A DNA stretch of 64,000 nucleotides from Chloroflexota bacterium. Lineage in GTDB: Bacteria; Chloroflexota; Chloroflexia; Chloroflexales; Herpetosiphonaceae. The stretch lies in NCBI GenBank assembly GCA_020161265.1, contig JAIUOC010000009.1:248001-312000 (forward strand). Reading direction: 5' to 3'. The notes beneath the pieces were generated by a model that saw nothing but the letters and a program-made list of their open reading frames with translations, was not told where the DNA came from and searched no databases. The position numbers were made by a program, and so were the translations under genes. This document shows, in pieces, positions 55,866-64,000 of the stretch; position 1 is the stretch's first letter; each line of letters begins with the position of its first letter.

Positions 55866-55871
55866 ATTATA
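55866..55871 (-). promoter_or_regulatory. -10 box of glgA
   Basis: TATAAT on the minus strand, about 44 bases from predicted start to ATG. Confidence 0.45.
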
Positions 55872-55941
55872 CTCGTTCAGTTGGCTTGATAGAAGAGTGC
55901 TTTTGCTGTGCCATGAGCCAAAAATAGCCTGAAATTAACGC

Positions 55942-55976
55942 AAAAACGGGCATGATCGCCCTGCAATCACACCCGT
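55942..55976 (-). terminator. Terminator of pfkA
   Basis: ACGGG pairs with CCCGT, with further GAT/ATC inside, followed by TTTTT on the minus strand. Confidence 0.6.
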
Positions 55977-55992
55977 AACCCCATTCCTAAAA

Positions 55993-57084
55993 CTATTGAT
56001 TAATTCGTTGTTCTTCATCACCAAACACAATGCCCAACGAGCGGCCAGTTCGCACCATTTGGCCATCAACTGGCACTGGCTTAATTTTGTTGGCACATTC
56101 AAGCAATGGCACGGTGATCAATTGATCGTTTTGGATTGCCACTAGTTGGCCAAAGCGCCCTTGGGAGATGGCCCAAACCGCACCAACCCCATAGCGCGAG
56201 GCCAAAATTCGATCGATTGGCGTAGGCGAGCCACCACGTTGAATATGTCCCAACACGACTGCGCGGGTATCTTTGCCAGTTAATTCAGCCAATTGATTGG
56301 CAACGTAATAGCCGATCCCGCCGAGCAAGCCTTCACGTTGGTAAATTGCCTCGCCGCCAGCTGGCATTGCACCCTCAGCCACGATGATGATGCTAAACGA
56401 AGCACCAACGCCATCACGTTCGCCAATTTTGTGCGCCAAGGCGCGTAAATCGAAGGGAATTTCAGGAATCAGGATGGCATCGACTCCGCCAGCCAAGCCA
56501 GCGTGCAAGGCAATCCAGCCAGCATGACGACCCATGACTTCAAGCACCATCACCCGATCATGGCTTTCGGCGGTGGTGTGCAAGCGATCTAGGGCATCGG
56601 TAGCAACCCCAATCGCTGTATCAAAGCCGAAGGTTTGGTCAGTGCCGACTAAATCGTTATCGATAGTTTTGGGCACGCCAACCACTGGCAAACCAAAGCT
56701 ACCCAAATCGTGGGCGATCGATTGACTGCCTTCGCCGCCTAAGACCACGACTGCATCGATACCTTCAGCTTTGGCATTGGCCACAAATTCTTGGTAGGAT
56801 GCATCGTTGCGCACCAGCTCGCCATCGGCATTTTTGTGCCAACCAAAATTACCTTTATTGGTGCTGCCCAAAATCGTGCCACCGCGACCGAGCAACCCGC
56901 GCACTTCTTTCAATCCTAAAGGCCGCAGGCGCGGCGTACCAACTAAACCCTCAAAACCATCTTCAATCCCAACGACTTCCCAGCCATGTTCTAGCACTGC
57001 CGATTTTACAAAGGCTCGAATAACACCGTTTAAGCCTGGGGCATCGCCACCACTGGTTAAAATTGCAACTTTGCGAATGGCCAT
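55993..57084 (-). CDS. pfkA: 6-phosphofructokinase, group III type
   Basis: 363-residue glycolytic enzyme. ATP-site SGGDAPGLNG (11-20), then GGEGS (116-120) where the usual Asp is Glu and the next residue is Gly, which favours ATP as donor. The substrate loop reads PKTIDND (138-144); Lys here is typical of PPi-type or group III enzymes. So it is a mixed-signature enzyme, as in actinobacterial ATP-using group III forms. AAGGAG precedes the ATG. Confidence 0.92.
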   Translation of the reverse strand: MAIRKVAILTSGGDAPGLNGVIRAFVKSAVLEHGWEVVGIEDGFEGLVGTPRLRPLGLKEVRGLLGRGGTILGSTNKGNFGWHKNADGELVRNDASYQEFVANAKAEGIDAVVVLGGEGSQSIAHDLGSFGLPVVGVPKTIDNDLVGTDQTFGFDTAIGVATDALDRLHTTAESHDRVMVLEVMGRHAGWIALHAGLAGGVDAILIPEIPFDLRALAHKIGERDGVGASFSIIIVAEGAMPAGGEAIYQREGLLGGIGYYVANQLAELTGKDTRAVVLGHIQRGGSPTPIDRILASRYGVGAVWAISQGRFGQLVAIQNDQLITVPLLECANKIKPVPVDGQMVRTGRSLGIVFGDEEQRINQ

Positions 57085-57289
57085 GGCACAACTCCTTAAT
57101 ATCTATATCTGCATGAAATCAAGCCCGATTAATTATGGCTATCCTAGCACTATCAGGTTGGCTCTGGCAAGGAATATTCATACGACCCATGGTTATGGTT
57201 TAGTTACCGATTTAATCAGTCGCATGACCGACTACGATCAACTTAATCAGGATTAGGCTAAAACCAATTCGTTTTATGGAGGCAAACCA

Positions 57290-57916
57290 ATGCCATTTGG
57301 AATTCTAAATGTTGGCTACGATTCAACCAATTATTATCTGGTTGGCTCGACCTATGGTTTTTTGTTGGTCGATGCTGGCTGGCCAGGCACATGGGGCAAA
57401 TTTATGGCCGTACTCAAACGACATGACGTGGATTTAGCGCAAATTCATTCCATGCTGATCACCCATTATCACCCCGATCACGCTGGTTTGGTACAAGAAC
57501 TTAAATCCAAGGGCATTCAGCTGATTGTGGTTGAAGAACAACAACCAGCCATTCCCTTGCTCAAAAGTTTAATCAAGCCCGAACTGAACTATCAGCCGAT
57601 TACGCCCGAAGATACCACCGTCATCACCACTGCGCAAAGCCGCGAATGGTTAGACTCAATCGCCATCGCTGGCGAGATCATCCACACACCAGGTCACTCA
57701 GCCGATAGCATTAGTTTAGTGCTCGATCAGGGTATTGCTTTTACTGGCGATTTACAACCTTATGCCGCCGATGCTGAGAGCCAAGCCTTGGTTGAACGCA
57801 GTTTTCAGGCCTTGCGCGAACGTGGCGTGGAGTGGCTCTACCCAGGCCATGGCCCAATGCGGCCACTGATTTATGCCAGCCAACAGGTTAAACTTTGCCC
57901 CGATGACCCAAGCTAG
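57290..57916 (+). CDS. MBL-fold metallo-hydrolase
   Basis: 208-residue beta-lactamase-fold hydrolase, probably two zinc. Metal motif THYHPDHAGL near residues 60-69, then HTPGHSADS near 126 and a final GHGP near 190. Substrate unknown; glyoxalase II-, lactonase- and phosphodiesterase-like members share these motifs. GGAGG precedes the ATG. Its stop codon shares CTAG with the convergent GNAT gene. Confidence 0.88.
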   Translation: MPFGILNVGYDSTNYYLVGSTYGFLLVDAGWPGTWGKFMAVLKRHDVDLAQIHSMLITHYHPDHAGLVQELKSKGIQLIVVEEQQPAIPLLKSLIKPELNYQPITPEDTTVITTAQSREWLDSIAIAGEIIHTPGHSADSISLVLDQGIAFTGDLQPYAADAESQALVERSFQALRERGVEWLYPGHGPMRPLIYASQQVKLCPDDPS

Positions 57917-58452
57917 GTGAGGTCGTAACTAAAAAACAGTGCAATCTCGCGCGGGTCAAGCGCAGAAGGATCGTACAATTGCCAATCGCTGCCACACCAA
58001 CCGAAGCCGACTGTTCGGTAAAACGCAATTGCGGATGGATTAGTCGTTTGAGTTTCGAGCCACAAACAACGTGCCGATAATTGCCGCGCCGCCGCGATCG
58101 CTGCCGTGAGCAATTGTCGGCCCAAGCCCCGCCCACGATAACGCCGATCGACATAGCAATGTTCGAGCACTGCCCGTCGATTCCATTGTTGATATTCGAC
58201 TGCCGCCAAACCCACCACCTGAGCTTGAGCTTCGGCCACAAGTACCCAATCGTGCTGCGGCAAACGCGCATAATCCTCGCTCAAATCGTAATGCTTTTCA
58301 AACGGGCTAGCCAAATCGACTAACCCCAAGCGCATGGTTAACTCACGTTGGTGCAATTGATAGATCGTTGTAGTGCTAAAACTGGTGTCGAGCAAGCCAA
58401 TCGCCGCCTGATCATGCGGCCAATTTAATTGCCGCAATTGAATTTCGTTCAT
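57913..58452 (-). CDS. GNAT family N-acetyltransferase
   Basis: 179-residue acetyl-CoA-dependent transferase. The acetyl-CoA loop is seen in VDRRYRGRGLGRQLL near residues 95-109 (RGxGxG/A), followed by NPSAIAFYRTVGF near 141. Acceptor unknown. Ends in a four-base overlap with the convergent hydrolase gene. Confidence 0.88.
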   Translation of the reverse strand: MNEIQLRQLNWPHDQAAIGLLDTSFSTTTIYQLHQRELTMRLGLVDLASPFEKHYDLSEDYARLPQHDWVLVAEAQAQVVGLAAVEYQQWNRRAVLEHCYVDRRYRGRGLGRQLLTAAIAAARQLSARCLWLETQTTNPSAIAFYRTVGFGWCGSDWQLYDPSALDPREIALFFSYDLT

Positions 58453-58501
58453 GAAGCCTCACTTTTTTTGGTGTTCAATCACAGCCGAAGCTGAAACTTA
58501 C

Positions 58502-58510
58502 TGGTACAAT
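58502..58510 (+). promoter_or_regulatory. Extended -10 promoter of rimO
   Basis: TG-G-TACAAT; predicted start near 58517 gives a leader of about 53 bases containing GAGGC-TT-GCCTC. Confidence 0.4.
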
Positions 58511-58569
58511 AGACACATCGATCTTAATGTTTAATCAACGAGGCTTGCCTCATCGAGTTTATACAACAC

Positions 58570-59979
58570 ATGAAGTTTCATATCATTACTTTAGGCTGTC
58601 CGAAAAATACCGTCGATAGCGAAGGCATGCATGGCATTCTGACGCGCGAAGGCCACACCGCCGTCGATAGCAGCGATGGTGCCGACGTGGTGATCGTCAA
58701 TACCTGTTCGTTTATCAACGCTGCCCGCGAAGAAACCGTCGGCGTGTTGCAAGAGCTAGCCAACAACAAAGCGCCAGGCCAAAAATTAATTGCGGCTGGC
58801 TGTATGGCCGAAAGCCATGGCGATGTCTTGCGTTCACGCGTGCCCAAGCTCGATGCCACCCTCAGCACCAAAGAATGGATGCGCATCGGTTCAGTTGTGG
58901 CAGGGAGCAGTGCGCCTAGCAAAACCACAGGCTTTGGCATTCCCTTGATGGGCGGTGCACCAAGCGCGATGCCCAGCACTGGGCTTAATCTTAGCCTCAC
59001 ACCTGCTTCAACTGGCGATAGCCTCGGAGCCTATGGCGATTGGCGCACAACCGCGATTACCCGCAACAAACGCGGCCCTTCAGCCTATCTCAAAATTTCC
59101 GATGGCTGTAATTTGCGCTGTGCCTTCTGTACAATTCCATCGTTCAAAGGCGATATGCGTTCGAAGGCGGTTGGCTCGATTTTAGGCGAAGCCCGCGAGT
59201 TAGTCGAGGCGGGAGTCCAAGAAATTATCTTGGTCGCCCAGCACCTCACCGATTATGGCCGCGATTTGGGCATGAAACAAAATGGCCTTGGGGTTTTGCT
59301 CGAAGAGTTGGCCGCAGTTGTGCCAGCCGACCGCTGGATTCGGCTGATGTACGCATATCCGCAATCGGTTACGCCCGATTTGGTCGAAACCATGGCGCGG
59401 CTGCCACAATTGTGTCATTATGTCGATATGCCATTGCAGCATGCCCACCCTGATACCTTGCGCCGCATGCGCCGCCCACCCGACACCGATAAAACTAAGG
59501 CAATTGTAAACTCGTTGCGCCAAGCCATGCCCGATTTGTCACTACGTACAACGTTTATTGTGGGCTATCCTGGCGAAACCCGCGATGAATTCAAAGCCTT
59601 GCTCGAATTCCTCGAAGAAATGCAATTTGATCGGGTGGGGATGTTCCGCTATTCGCTAGAGCCAGGCACAGTTGCTGGCGAATTGCCTGATCAAGTAGCT
59701 GAACGGGTCAAAGAGCGGCGTTGGAACGAAGCCATGGCGGTGCAACAAGTGATTTCGCGTGCTCGCACTGCGCGTTTTGTCGGCCAAACCATGAAGGTAT
59801 TGGTCGAAGGCACTGGCACTGATGATGATGGCCGAGCGATTGTGGTTGGGCGTTCGTATCGCGATGCCCCCGAAGTTGATGGCTTGGTCTTTGGCTATGG
59901 CGCTGCCGATGTTGGTCAATTTGCCAATATTGCTATCAACAAAACCACCGATTACGACCTATGGGGCGAGATCGTCTAA
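58570..59979 (+). CDS. rimO: Ribosomal protein S12 methylthiotransferase
   Basis: 469-residue radical SAM enzyme that adds a methylthio group to an Asp of ribosomal protein S12. N-terminal MTTase domain starts LGCPKNTVDSEGM with three conserved Cys (near 9, 46, 77). The radical SAM cluster motif CNLRCAFC (CxxxCxxC) is near residue 180 and a TRAM domain closes the protein. The Asn-Thr-Val-Asp-Ser segment and PSFKGDMRSK favour RimO over MiaB. A Ser/Gly/Thr-rich insert lies at about 110-160, longer than usual. Confidence 0.94.
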   Translation: MKFHIITLGCPKNTVDSEGMHGILTREGHTAVDSSDGADVVIVNTCSFINAAREETVGVLQELANNKAPGQKLIAAGCMAESHGDVLRSRVPKLDATLSTKEWMRIGSVVAGSSAPSKTTGFGIPLMGGAPSAMPSTGLNLSLTPASTGDSLGAYGDWRTTAITRNKRGPSAYLKISDGCNLRCAFCTIPSFKGDMRSKAVGSILGEARELVEAGVQEIILVAQHLTDYGRDLGMKQNGLGVLLEELAAVVPADRWIRLMYAYPQSVTPDLVETMARLPQLCHYVDMPLQHAHPDTLRRMRRPPDTDKTKAIVNSLRQAMPDLSLRTTFIVGYPGETRDEFKALLEFLEEMQFDRVGMFRYSLEPGTVAGELPDQVAERVKERRWNEAMAVQQVISRARTARFVGQTMKVLVEGTGTDDDGRAIVVGRSYRDAPEVDGLVFGYGAADVGQFANIAINKTTDYDLWGEIV

Positions 59980-60000
59980 GCAAACTTCTCCCCTAGCTCA

Positions 60001-60036
60001 AAATAAAAAGCCCCTTGCCGCAGTGGGCAAGGGGTT
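60001..60036 (-). terminator. Terminator of the BlaI-type repressor gene
   Basis: GCCCCTTGCC (60011-60020) pairs with GGCAAGGGGT (60027-60036), followed on the minus strand by TTTTTATTTT. It may also act on rimO, which converges. Confidence 0.75.
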
Positions 60037-60049
60037 GGGGTGAGGGAAC

Positions 60050-60475
60050 TTAGACCCGCGCATAGCGATTTTGCGCATCGCGGCTGAGTTGCTTAAGTTG
60101 AGTTGGATCGTTACGAGCCAAATAATCAACAACATAGCTCAGGGTCAAATCAGGATAATCATCGAGCAAGCCATCGAGCACTTGTTGCACAACCATTTGC
60201 ACAAATTCATCTTGGCTTAATTCAGGGCTATAAACATAGGCCAAACCATCGCGGGTGCGGTGCAAAATACCTTTTTCAGCCAAACGGCTCATCGTGGTCA
60301 TCACAGTCGTGTAGGCAATATCGCGGCGATGTTGCAACGAACGATGAATTTGCTTAACCGTGCCTTGAGTTTCTTTCCATAACAATTCCATAATTTCGGT
60401 TTCCAACGGGCCAAGGACTTTTACCAAACCATCTTGGGTTGGGCTGAAACGAAAGCGCATTTTCAAACTCATCAT
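60050..60475 (-). CDS. BlaI/MecI/CopY family transcriptional repressor
   Basis: 141-residue winged-helix protein. The family pattern LGPLETEIMELLW lies near 19-31, then the recognition helix region DIAYTTVMTTMSRLAEKGIL (50-69), then a dimer helix rich in acidic residues. In other bacteria these control beta-lactamase or copper export genes with a membrane protease; no BlaR1-like gene is near. Start at 60475 is behind AAGGAG; the frame stays open upstream but has no support. Confidence 0.85.
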   Translation of the reverse strand: MMSLKMRFRFSPTQDGLVKVLGPLETEIMELLWKETQGTVKQIHRSLQHRRDIAYTTVMTTMSRLAEKGILHRTRDGLAYVYSPELSQDEFVQMVVQQVLDGLLDDYPDLTLSYVVDYLARNDPTQLKQLSRDAQNRYARV

Positions 60476-60598
60476 CGGCTCCTTCTTTGATTGAGATCTG
60501 GTGCAACGGGTTGTTCTTAGCTGCCTTGAGTGTACGCCCTTGCAAGAATCGGTACTAGATCTGAAGATTACAAAGACATTACGTAGTACGAGGTTACT

Positions 60599-61618
60599 AT
60601 GAAACAAATTTCTGACGAATCGATTCGCCAAGCGATGCAGAGTGCCTTCCCACCTGCCGATGCCCGCGTAACTATGTTTTATGAGATGCAGGAATATCAT
60701 TTGGGCTGGCGTAATGCTCAACTTGAGCCAACCCAAGCCGATAGTGGCAAGTTGTTGCGCCCACGCTTTTGTTTGCTCGCCTGTGCTGCGGTTGGCGGCG
60801 ATCCCCAACAGGCTGAGCCTTTAGCTGCCGCGATTCAGCTTTTACATGATTTTTCGCTCATCCACGATGATATTGAAGATCACAGCCCAACTCGCCGTGG
60901 CCGCGAAACCGTGTGGAAATTGTGGGAAGTTCCGCAAGCGATCAATGTTGGTGATGGCATGTTTACGCTTGCCCAGCTTTCATTATTTCGTTTGGCAGAA
61001 GTTGGGGTCGAATCATCGGTCGTGGTCGAAATTGCGCGGCGCTTTAATCAAACAATTATTCGTTTGTGCGAAGGCCAGTATCTCGATATGTCGTTTGAGC
61101 AACGCCTCGACATTAGCGAAGGCGATTATTTGGCGATGATCAGCCGCAAAACGGCGGCATTAATCGCCGCTGCGGCTGGTTTAGGGGCAATTTTGGGCAA
61201 TGCCAACCGCGAACAAGCCGCCGCCCTGTATAATTGGGGTGAAGCCTTGGGCTTGGCCTTCCAAATCGAAGATGATATGCTCGGCATTTGGGGCGCAGAA
61301 GCGGTAACAGGCAAGCCCGATGCTCACGATATTTGGGGCCGCAAAAAAAGCCTGCCGATTATTCATGCTCTAGCTCATGCCGATGCTGAGGATGGTGGCA
61401 AGCTGGCGGCGATTTATCAAAAAGAACAGCTTGCAGCCAGCGATATTCAAACTGTGCTGACAATTTTAGAGCGCACTGGCTCACAAGGCTATACTGCTGG
61501 CGTAGCCAAGTTCTATCACGAGCAAGCTTTAGCCGCCTTAGCCGATTTACAAGGCGAGGCCGAGCCAATCGCCGAGTTGCATGCATTAACCAAACAATTA
61601 TTGGGACGAGTGAAATAG
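60599..61618 (+). CDS. Polyprenyl diphosphate synthase
   Basis: 339-residue trans-isoprenyl diphosphate synthase. First Asp-rich motif HDDIED near 86-91, second motif reduced to EDDMLG near 222, followed by GKPDAHDIWGRKKSLP. This second-motif form is common in bacterial GGPP/FPP synthases of Chloroflexota and actinobacteria. Product length cannot be read safely; the fifth residue before DDIED is Phe (DFSLIHDD), which tends to limit the chain. GAGG precedes the ATG. Divergent from the repressor gene, which may control it. Confidence 0.9.
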   Translation: MKQISDESIRQAMQSAFPPADARVTMFYEMQEYHLGWRNAQLEPTQADSGKLLRPRFCLLACAAVGGDPQQAEPLAAAIQLLHDFSLIHDDIEDHSPTRRGRETVWKLWEVPQAINVGDGMFTLAQLSLFRLAEVGVESSVVVEIARRFNQTIIRLCEGQYLDMSFEQRLDISEGDYLAMISRKTAALIAAAAGLGAILGNANREQAAALYNWGEALGLAFQIEDDMLGIWGAEAVTGKPDAHDIWGRKKSLPIIHALAHADAEDGGKLAAIYQKEQLAASDIQTVLTILERTGSQGYTAGVAKFYHEQALAALADLQGEAEPIAELHALTKQLLGRVK

Positions 61619-61674
61619 TTGGGCAATCAGCGCTGCTGGTCTAGCCCAGCAATCTGCTAACCAAGGAGTAAAGG

Positions 61675-62925
61675 TTGGGCTACGGCCTTGCTGCTAGCCA
61701 CCGAGAATACATGATGCGAATATTGTTGCTAACAGCCGAATATTTGCCCCAACCTGGGGGCGTTGGCGATTACACTGCCAAATTAGCCGAAGCCTTAACC
61801 GCGCTCGGCTGTCAGGTTTGTGTGCTCACTGCTGGCGAAGGTGCTGAACAAAGCGAGCCATGGCTGGTTTGGCGCAGGGTGCGCGGCTGGGGCCGTAAGC
61901 TGCATCAGGATGTGCGCAACGCTGCCAAGCAATTCGAGGCCGATATTGTGCATATTCAATATCAGACTGGCGCATACGAGATGAAGCCTGCGGTCAATTT
62001 GCTGCCTGCGGCGCTCTCGGTGCCAAGTGTCGTAACCCTGCACGATTTGCGTATGCCCTATTTGGCTCCTAAAGTTGCGCCGTTGCGCCGCTATGTTACC
62101 CGTCTGCTGATCGAAAATGCTCATGCCGTGGTGGTTACCAATGCCGAGGATGAATCGCGCTTGGCTGGCGATGCACCCAGCAGCAATCCCGATATTTATA
62201 CCTTGACCCAGCCATTGGAGCCGCCAGCTCACTTAATTCCAATTGGCGCGAATATCGAGGTTGCGCCATTAGCCGACCGCCAGCAGCTACGCCAGCAGTT
62301 GGGAGCCAACCCCGAAACGCTGTTATTGGGCTATTTTGGCTTGCTCAATAGCACCAAAGGCGTGCACACCATCGTTGAATCGTTGCAATATTTGCCAGCA
62401 ACCACCCGCCTCGTGATTATCGGCGGTGGCACAGGCACGCCCGAAGATGAAACCTACGCTGAACAGTTACGCGCCACGATCAGCCGCCTCGAGCTTGATC
62501 AGCGTATCCATTGGACGGGCTACCTGAGTGCTAGCGAGGTTTCCCGTACCTTGCAAGCACTCGATTGCGCGGCTCTGCCATTTAGCGATGGTGCATCATA
62601 TCGCCGTGGTAGTTTGTTGGCGATGCTCGCCCATGGTGTGCCAACAATCACCACTCCACCGCATGTGCCAATCGATCCTTCGCTGCGCCATGAACGTGAT
62701 GTGCTGTTAGTCGAGCCAGATGATGCAATTAATTTGGCTTTAGCGGTTGAGCAAATCGCCGCCAACCCCGAATTACGCCAACAATTGAGCCAAGCTGGCC
62801 AACGCATCGCCTGCTCATTCCGCTGGGAAACCATTGCCCAATTGCATACGACGCTCTATCAACAATTGCTCGACGCGCAGCAAACCAAGCACGAGCATGA
62901 TGAGGGGTCAGCATTCAGCGGCTAG
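61675..62925 (+). CDS. GT4 family glycosyltransferase
   Basis: 416-residue GT-B enzyme. The N-terminal loop is LPQPGGVGDYTAKLAEAL (near 26-43), the donor half has GYFGLLNSTKGVHTIVE near 220, and a phosphate-binding glutamate region near 320. It transfers a sugar from a nucleotide donor to an unknown acceptor. A TTG at 61675 has a perfect AAGGAG six bases upstream and is taken as start; an ATG at 61711 or 61714 begins the usual family N-terminus (MRILLLTAEY), so the true start is uncertain. 57 bases downstream of the polyprenyl synthase gene. Confidence 0.88.
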   Translation: MGYGLAASHREYMMRILLLTAEYLPQPGGVGDYTAKLAEALTALGCQVCVLTAGEGAEQSEPWLVWRRVRGWGRKLHQDVRNAAKQFEADIVHIQYQTGAYEMKPAVNLLPAALSVPSVVTLHDLRMPYLAPKVAPLRRYVTRLLIENAHAVVVTNAEDESRLAGDAPSSNPDIYTLTQPLEPPAHLIPIGANIEVAPLADRQQLRQQLGANPETLLLGYFGLLNSTKGVHTIVESLQYLPATTRLVIIGGGTGTPEDETYAEQLRATISRLELDQRIHWTGYLSASEVSRTLQALDCAALPFSDGASYRRGSLLAMLAHGVPTITTPPHVPIDPSLRHERDVLLVEPDDAINLALAVEQIAANPELRQQLSQAGQRIACSFRWETIAQLHTTLYQQLLDAQQTKHEHDEGSAFSG

Positions 62926-62941
62926 GGGTCAGAGAGACGGA

Positions 62942-62968
62942 ACCACGAAGACCACGAAGAGCACGAAG
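62942..62968 (+). repeat. ACCACGAAG 9-mer tandem repeat
   Basis: ACCACGAAG, ACCACGAAG, AGCACGAAG: three near-identical 9-mers, the clearest copy of a family dispersed between genes in this window. GGGGTCAG words lie at 62914-62932 beside it. Confidence 0.75.
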
Positions 62969-63039
62969 ATCAAGGCTCATGCTGTCCGCCAAGCATTCGA
63001 CATCTGCTATACTGACGTGGCGAATGCTTGGTGAGGATT

Positions 63040-64000
63040 ATGCAACGTTTTAACCCCAAACGCTATTTCGATTTACGCAATCGGCTGCAAAGCGATCAAC
63101 AACGCCTCTGGGCTTTGTTCAGCACATTGATCATCAGTTTGGTGCTAACGACGCTGGTGCTACGGATCGCCCCACCTGCCACTGAAACTGGGCGCTTGAT
63201 TTTTCGGCCTGTTGATTCGGTGACCGAGGACGACCGCACCCAAGCTGAGCAACCACCACCAACCTTGCCCCCAGCGATCGAACCGCAAAATCTGGTCGAG
63301 GTGAGCACAGTTTTGCCTCGCGCCGCCGAAGCGCCGACGATTATCGATGATATTCGCTTTACATCCGAGCAAAATCTGACCGTCGCCAATATTCAAACTC
63401 TGCTAGATGCGCAGCCTGGCACGCTCAAAGCCGCTTTGGTAACAGTTGGCGATCGCAATTTATCGCTGGCCGAGGTTGTGGTTGGCCAAGCTTATTTGTA
63501 TAGTCTTAATCCCAAGTTGCTACTAGCCTTGCTCGAATTTCAACAAGGCCTGCTGACCAATCCAACTCCCAACCCCGATCAACTCGATTGGGCCATGAAA
63601 TATCAGGGTGAGGATGAAAAGTGGCGCGGCTTGCATGGCCAAATTCGTTGGGCCGCCCGCGAATTGCGGCGTGGCGTGCGCGATTTCGCCTACGTTACTG
63701 AGTTGCAATATCGCGATAAAGATGTCAAAGGCCCAATTCCCGCTGGTTTAAACCCTAGCTCGTATGCTGTGGTGCGGATGTTAGCCCAAACCATGACTCC
63801 CGAAGAATTGGCGAAAGTGCTCAGCGATGGCAGTTTTGTCGCAACTTACAGCAAATTTTTCGAAGATCCCCGCCAAACGTTGGGCCAAGTGCCAGCGCCA
63901 GCAACGCCATTTTTACGTTGGCCGCTACGCAATGTCACCTATATCACCTCATTTTTTGATCACGAATATCCCTTTCTAACGCCCAATCAATCCTTGGTGA
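63040..64000 (+). CDS. Probable M23 (LytM-like) murein endopeptidase, partial
   Basis: ATG with GAGG before it, open to the right edge (320 codons seen), so the C-terminus is missing. A short cytoplasmic part is followed by one membrane segment (about 24-48) and a Pro-rich stretch (about 75-90). The visible end reads PLRNVTYITSFFDHEYPF, which resembles the entry into the M23 catalytic domain (YxTSxFDHxxP), so a cell-wall hydrolase is the best guess. Zinc ligands would lie beyond the window. Confidence 0.65.
   Translation, partial: MQRFNPKRYFDLRNRLQSDQQRLWALFSTLIISLVLTTLVLRIAPPATETGRLIFRPVDSVTEDDRTQAEQPPPTLPPAIEPQNLVEVSTVLPRAAEAPTIIDDIRFTSEQNLTVANIQTLLDAQPGTLKAALVTVGDRNLSLAEVVVGQAYLYSLNPKLLLALLEFQQGLLTNPTPNPDQLDWAMKYQGEDEKWRGLHGQIRWAARELRRGVRDFAYVTELQYRDKDVKGPIPAGLNPSSYAVVRMLAQTMTPEELAKVLSDGSFVATYSKFFEDPRQTLGQVPAPATPFLRWPLRNVTYITSFFDHEYPFLTPNQSLV

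Noticed and set aside
60476-60808. N-terminal extension of 111 codons on the BlaI-type repressor
   Set aside because: It runs across the divergent polyprenyl synthase start, lacks family similarity, and the ATG at 60475 has AAGGAG.

Overview
The window looks like a chromosomal segment of a Chloroflexota bacterium, most likely a Herpetosiphon-like filamentous glider. This is inferred from roughly 50% GC coding DNA, a menaquinone-type Rieske/cytochrome b pair with b6-like histidine spacing, secreted proteins with the FGYPI/FERxRxE repeats common in Chloroflexota, LPDTS-type C-terminal anchors, and intergenic 7-9 bp tandem repeats. It holds 53 protein genes (the last runs off the right edge) and one tRNA. 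No rRNA, CRISPR array, transposase or prophage was seen.

Layout: 1-5.3 kb carries the Rieske/cytochrome b operon, a zinc-ribbon protein, an M3 peptidase and tRNA-Val. 5.3-7.5 kb has a cytochrome P450 and a membrane protein around an operator-like palindrome. 7.5-14.4 kb is the conserved PrkA kinase / DUF444 / SpoVR stress module. Here prkA carries a 397-residue intein with a LAGLIDADG endonuclease domain, sits behind a long structured leader, and the operon is split by a four-helix-bundle (S23-type) gene bounded by inverted heptamer arrays. 14.5-20.3 kb holds a methyltransferase, an ABC-2 exporter, an AT-rich GT87 glycosyltransferase and a Bcp peroxiredoxin. 20.4-24.1 kb holds RNase HI, a fused ABC-ATPase/histidine kinase and the menaquinone gene mqnC.

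24.1-29.9 kb is an accessory-looking stretch: a zinc-ribbon protein, a HEAT-like protein, a Pro/Gln-rich membrane protein, a 61-residue peptide gene and a 945-residue HTH/NB-ARC/TPR regulator. 29.9-36.3 kb (minus strand) has GDP-sugar genes, secreted repeat proteins, a cyclic-nucleotide-binding protein and an orphan ABC ATPase behind a DUF11 surface protein. 36.5-42 kb has purine synthesis: a PurS-PurL fusion and a separate PurQ, with DUF1444 and membrane proteins between. 42-47.8 kb has an ankyrin protein, a surface-anchored toroid protein, and thrC-lysC. 48-54 kb has a second HEAT-like protein, DUF1294, a PT-repeat secreted protein and a large glycosyltransferase. 54-64 kb has an MglA-like GTPase with glycogen synthase, phosphofructokinase, a metallo-hydrolase, a GNAT enzyme, RimO, a BlaI-type repressor, a polyprenyl synthase, a GT4 enzyme and a partial probable M23 peptidase.

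The points most worth a second look are the intein beside the presumed sensor-1 Asn of PrkA, the S23 cassette with heptamer inverted ends, the ABC-histidine kinase fusion whose switch His is replaced, and the short promoter-hairpin-start leaders of thrC, mqnC and glgA. All functions are read from sequence and family knowledge; no database search or folding program was run.
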